Source of the DNA: Paludibacteraceae bacterium
GTDB lineage: Bacteria > Bacteroidota > Bacteroidia > Bacteroidales > Paludibacteraceae
DNA: 64,000 nucleotides
Assembly (NCBI GenBank): GCA_017446585.1
Contig: JAFSQL010000016.1
Coordinates: 1-64,000, forward strand
Direction: 5' to 3'
Each line of letters opens with the position of its first letter. Within the stretch, counting starts at the first letter, position 1. The notes beneath the pieces are model-generated. The model did not search any database. It was not told where the DNA came from and worked only from the letters and a program-made list of their open reading frames with translations. This document shows, piece by piece, positions 62,320 through 64,000 of this stretch. The position numbers and the translations under genes were made by a program.

Positions 62320-63075
62320 TTATTGTTTCTTTTTTAGTGTCGGACGAATCGGAAGACCATGGTCTTGTCTCCAAAAGTGCACATAAGGGTTATTCTTTAA
62401 AAAACTTAATGTCCAAGAGTCTGTGGCTTGCTGTGCATGTGCACCTCTACCGCCTCTTGTGGCGGACCAATATCTTCCAGAATATTCAGAAGGGAAACTG
62501 TTTATGGTGGTACCGGATTTATAACCAGTCTCTGGCAAAAAAATACTGTCGTTGTTCGTCTTGCTTTTTACGATATGACCCCTTATCAATTTTCCTTTTG
62601 GGTCTTTCATGGTGACGGCTTTCCATTGTGTAAAACGCGTATCACATAATTCGGCACATTGAGTGCTGTCTGGCAATGAGTAGTCGTAACCCCAAGTCAT
62701 TCTTACGGCGTCGTTTTGCGTGTCGTTGATGTTCCAGAGTTTGGTCTTGAAATCATAGTTTTTTAGGGTGTATTCTGTCTTTGGAAGTATCTCGCCCCAA
62801 GAATAATAAATGCCAACATCGGTTAGATTTTTGGCTCCGATATTCCTGTCTGCCCATAACGTACCGCTCGGGAGATTCAAATCAACCATGCGAATGGTAT
62901 CCCCGTTCGGAGCAATCTTGTCTCCGATTTCTTGTATGGTTACATATTTAACGGAGGACATGTCGTAACTCCTTTTTGTCCCGTCGTTTAGAAATACGTC
63001 CATTCGGAACGAGTTTTTTTGCGCTACGGCTATCAGTGTGAACAATGCCGTAAGAAGTAATGTAATCCTTTTCAT
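62320..63075 (-). CDS. Secreted FISUMP-like domain protein
   Basis: Protein of 251 aa: signal peptide (1-18), a short beta domain ('DVFLNDGTKRSYDMSSVKYV', outline), then a domain with 'LPSGTLWADRNIGA', 'YYSWGEI', 'RYWSAT' and a C-terminal 'GLPIRPTL', the pattern of the Fibrobacter succinogenes major paralogous domain. Usually found in exported proteins; role unknown. It overlaps the first gene of cassette B by 4 nt and precedes the large protein by 13 nt. Confidence 0.75.
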   Translation of the reverse strand: MKRITLLLTALFTLIAVAQKNSFRMDVFLNDGTKRSYDMSSVKYVTIQEIGDKIAPNGDTIRMVDLNLPSGTLWADRNIGAKNLTDVGIYYSWGEILPKTEYTLKNYDFKTKLWNINDTQNDAVRMTWGYDYSLPDSTQCAELCDTRFTQWKAVTMKDPKGKLIRGHIVKSKTNNDSIFLPETGYKSGTTINSFPSEYSGRYWSATRGGRGAHAQQATDSWTLSFLKNNPYVHFWRQDHGLPIRPTLKKKQ

Positions 63076-63527
63076 AGATCAGAATTGTTTGAACTCGGAT
63101 TAGAGATGATTATAGGTTCCGCTGATGTTCTTCGGAAAAGATAATTAAGTCCAGTGATGTCATCATAATCCTCACAGAAAGAGCCATTGAGGTATTCAAT
63201 ATTTAATGCGCTTGCATTTTTTTTCAGAAAAGATGCTATTTCATTATTTGCGGCGTTGAATGATCCAAGGTTCAGTTTCAATTTTCTCGCAACACTTATT
63301 TTCGAATTGATGCCGTAAAAAAGTTGTGTTATGTATTTTCCCTCAAAGGTTTTTTGATACTTACGGATAAACTGATGAGAAGAAAAAGTTTTCCCCTTTG
63401 GCTTGAAGTGTTTCTCAATGATTGTTTTCGTATCTTCAAGTGTGATTGGATGCCGTCTAATAGGAAATAGTTTATCAATTATGATTGGGTCTTTTGGGTC
63501 AATCACTATGTTTTCTTTTCCTTTCAT
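63072..63527 (-). CDS. First gene of cassette B, unknown function
   Basis: Protein of 151 aa, no signal peptide, mostly helical, with a Lys-rich N-terminal half and an acidic segment (CEDYDDITG). Not recognised and not visibly related to the 96-aa first protein of cassette A. Overlaps the FISUMP-like gene (ATGA). Confidence 0.55.
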   Translation of the reverse strand: MKGKENIVIDPKDPIIIDKLFPIRRHPITLEDTKTIIEKHFKPKGKTFSSHQFIRKYQKTFEGKYITQLFYGINSKISVARKLKLNLGSFNAANNEIASFLKKNASALNIEYLNGSFCEDYDDITGLNYLFRRTSAEPIIISNPSSNNSDL

Positions 63528-63552
63528 AATTTTTTTTATAGGTTAATGGTAA

Positions 63553-63786
63553 TAAAAACAGTTCACGCCCGGACGCAAAAGCGCCCGAGCGTGATAGGAA
63601 ATGATGATATTATAACGTTATAAACGGTTGAGAGCGTGCAAATTACCCCCCCATACGGCACGCAACTAATTGATAATTAGTTGGTTGTGTATTGTATTTT
63701 CTTGTTGTTTTCAAGAGATAACGTTGAATGTCAGTGGCAAAGATAGAAAATGTTTCAGTAACTAATGCGAGTGAATATGTTAAAAA
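63553..63786 (-). promoter_or_regulatory. Cassette B promoter and structured leader
   Basis: Box TATCTTTG at 63745-63738. Hairpin 1: 63663-63671 with 63675-63683. Seven G residues on the minus strand (63652-63646). Hairpin 2: a 14-bp stem (63594-63581 with 63576-63563), then a T-rich stretch. Competing segment CACGCTC at 63638-63632. In hairpin 2 a T-G pair of cassette A is C-G here, which keeps the pairing. Confidence 0.75.
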
Positions 63787-63805
63787 TGAAGGGGTGACAA
63801 AAAAT

Positions 63806-63834
63806 AGAGGAAATCCCGATTTGAGATTTCCTCT
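63806..63834 (-). terminator. Terminator after the gldN/porN-like gene
   Basis: A 10-bp stem AGAGGAAATC / GATTTCCTCT with a 9-nt loop, followed on the minus strand by ATTTTTTG. Confidence 0.8.
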
Positions 63835-63856
63835 TTGATTCTGTTTCTTGTGTTTT

Positions 63857-64000
63857 TTAATATTCCCAAAGGTCTTGCTCCTCGTTGAGAATGTCTTGCT
63901 TGATACGCTGTTGCTCGCGTTTCACGTCTTCTGGCGTAGCGTTGTAGTCAAGCAGCATACGGTTCTGCAAGTTGCTTTCCTTGTAGATGTTGCTTGAGAA
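63857..64000 (-). CDS. gldN: GldN/PorN-like T9SS protein, C-terminal fragment
   Basis: Only the last 47 residues are in the window: FSSNIYKES, then a long helix ending 'NEEQDLWEY' before the stop. This end is typical of GldN/PorN, the periplasmic ring protein of type IX secretion. The call rests on the tail alone. The rest of the T9SS core genes (porK-porL-porM) would be expected beyond the right edge. Confidence 0.6.
   Translation of the reverse strand, partial: FSSNIYKESNLQNRMLLDYNATPEDVKREQQRIKQDILNEEQDLWEY

Overview
The window looks like chromosomal DNA of a Bacteroidota bacterium, most likely order Bacteroidales. The evidence is: type IX secretion genes (porU, porV, the end of a gldN/porN-like gene) plus a secreted protein with a T9SS-type C-terminal domain; many start sites preceded by the Bacteroidota -7 box TAnnTTTG; and families typical of the phylum (DUF5686, DUF2023, DUF4234, DUF4834, DASS symporter with a DcaP-like porin, FISUMP-like domain). 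I cannot name a genus from sequence reading alone.

Layout. 1-3.2 kb: minus-strand genes for secreted proteins (partial protein, Sel1-repeat protein with sorting domain, helical protein) behind D-lactate dehydrogenase. 3.3-14.5 kb: rnz, a DUF2023 gene behind a possible attenuator, a porin/anion-symporter pair, hisH coupled to an N-acyltransferase-like gene, a lipid kinase, DUF5686 and an amidohydrolase. 14.6-20.1 kb: the rimP-nusA-infB operon on the plus strand, a strong terminator, a 46-nt palindrome between direct repeats, and two small genes. 20.2-33.8 kb: the core transcription/translation cluster, read on the minus strand as hpf, tRNA-Thr(UGU), tRNA-Tyr, tRNA-Gly(UCC), tRNA-Thr(GGU), tuf, tRNA-Trp, secE, nusG, rplKAJL, attenuator, rpoB, rpoC. 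33.9-38.4 kb: an accessory block between hpf and xerC, with a HEPN/MNT pair, a Phd/YefM-YoeB type toxin-antitoxin pair with a frameshifted toxin, and 'cassette A' for a large secreted repeat protein. 38.4-49.2 kb: DUF4234, xerC, rpsU, then a tight run sel1-hisF-rex-FAH-porU-porV-ispF. 49.7-60.2 kb: metabolic genes (pyridoxal kinase, radical SAM, SDR, thioesterase, MBL hydrolase, iron alcohol dehydrogenase, LuxR regulator, metK with a SAM-II-like leader, mdh, YgjP-like peptidase, deaminase, thioredoxin lipoprotein, DUF4834). 60.3-63.8 kb: 'cassette B', a paralogue of cassette A. 63.86-64 kb: end of a gldN/porN-like gene.

How the genes fit together. The two largest functional blocks are information processing (rpo, ribosomal proteins, nusA, nusG, infB, tuf, hpf, rpsU) and the envelope/T9SS (porU, porV, gldN, T9SS cargo, porin, DUF5686).

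The most unusual structure is the pair of cassettes A and B, 25 kb apart. They share a promoter, a leader of about 180 nt with two conserved hairpins and a possible competing pairing, a 3' region with 10-bp palindromic units and a terminator, and a nearly identical GC-rich C-terminal protein region. The N-terminal halves and the first genes of the two operons are unrelated and AT-rich. This reads as a modular surface-protein expression cassette with exchangeable cargo. Other notable points are a HEPN/MNT pair that sits between two perfect 32-bp copies of the hpf leader, a YoeB toxin put out of frame at an AT tract just before its catalytic C-terminus, and promoters so close to start codons that leaderless mRNAs are predicted.
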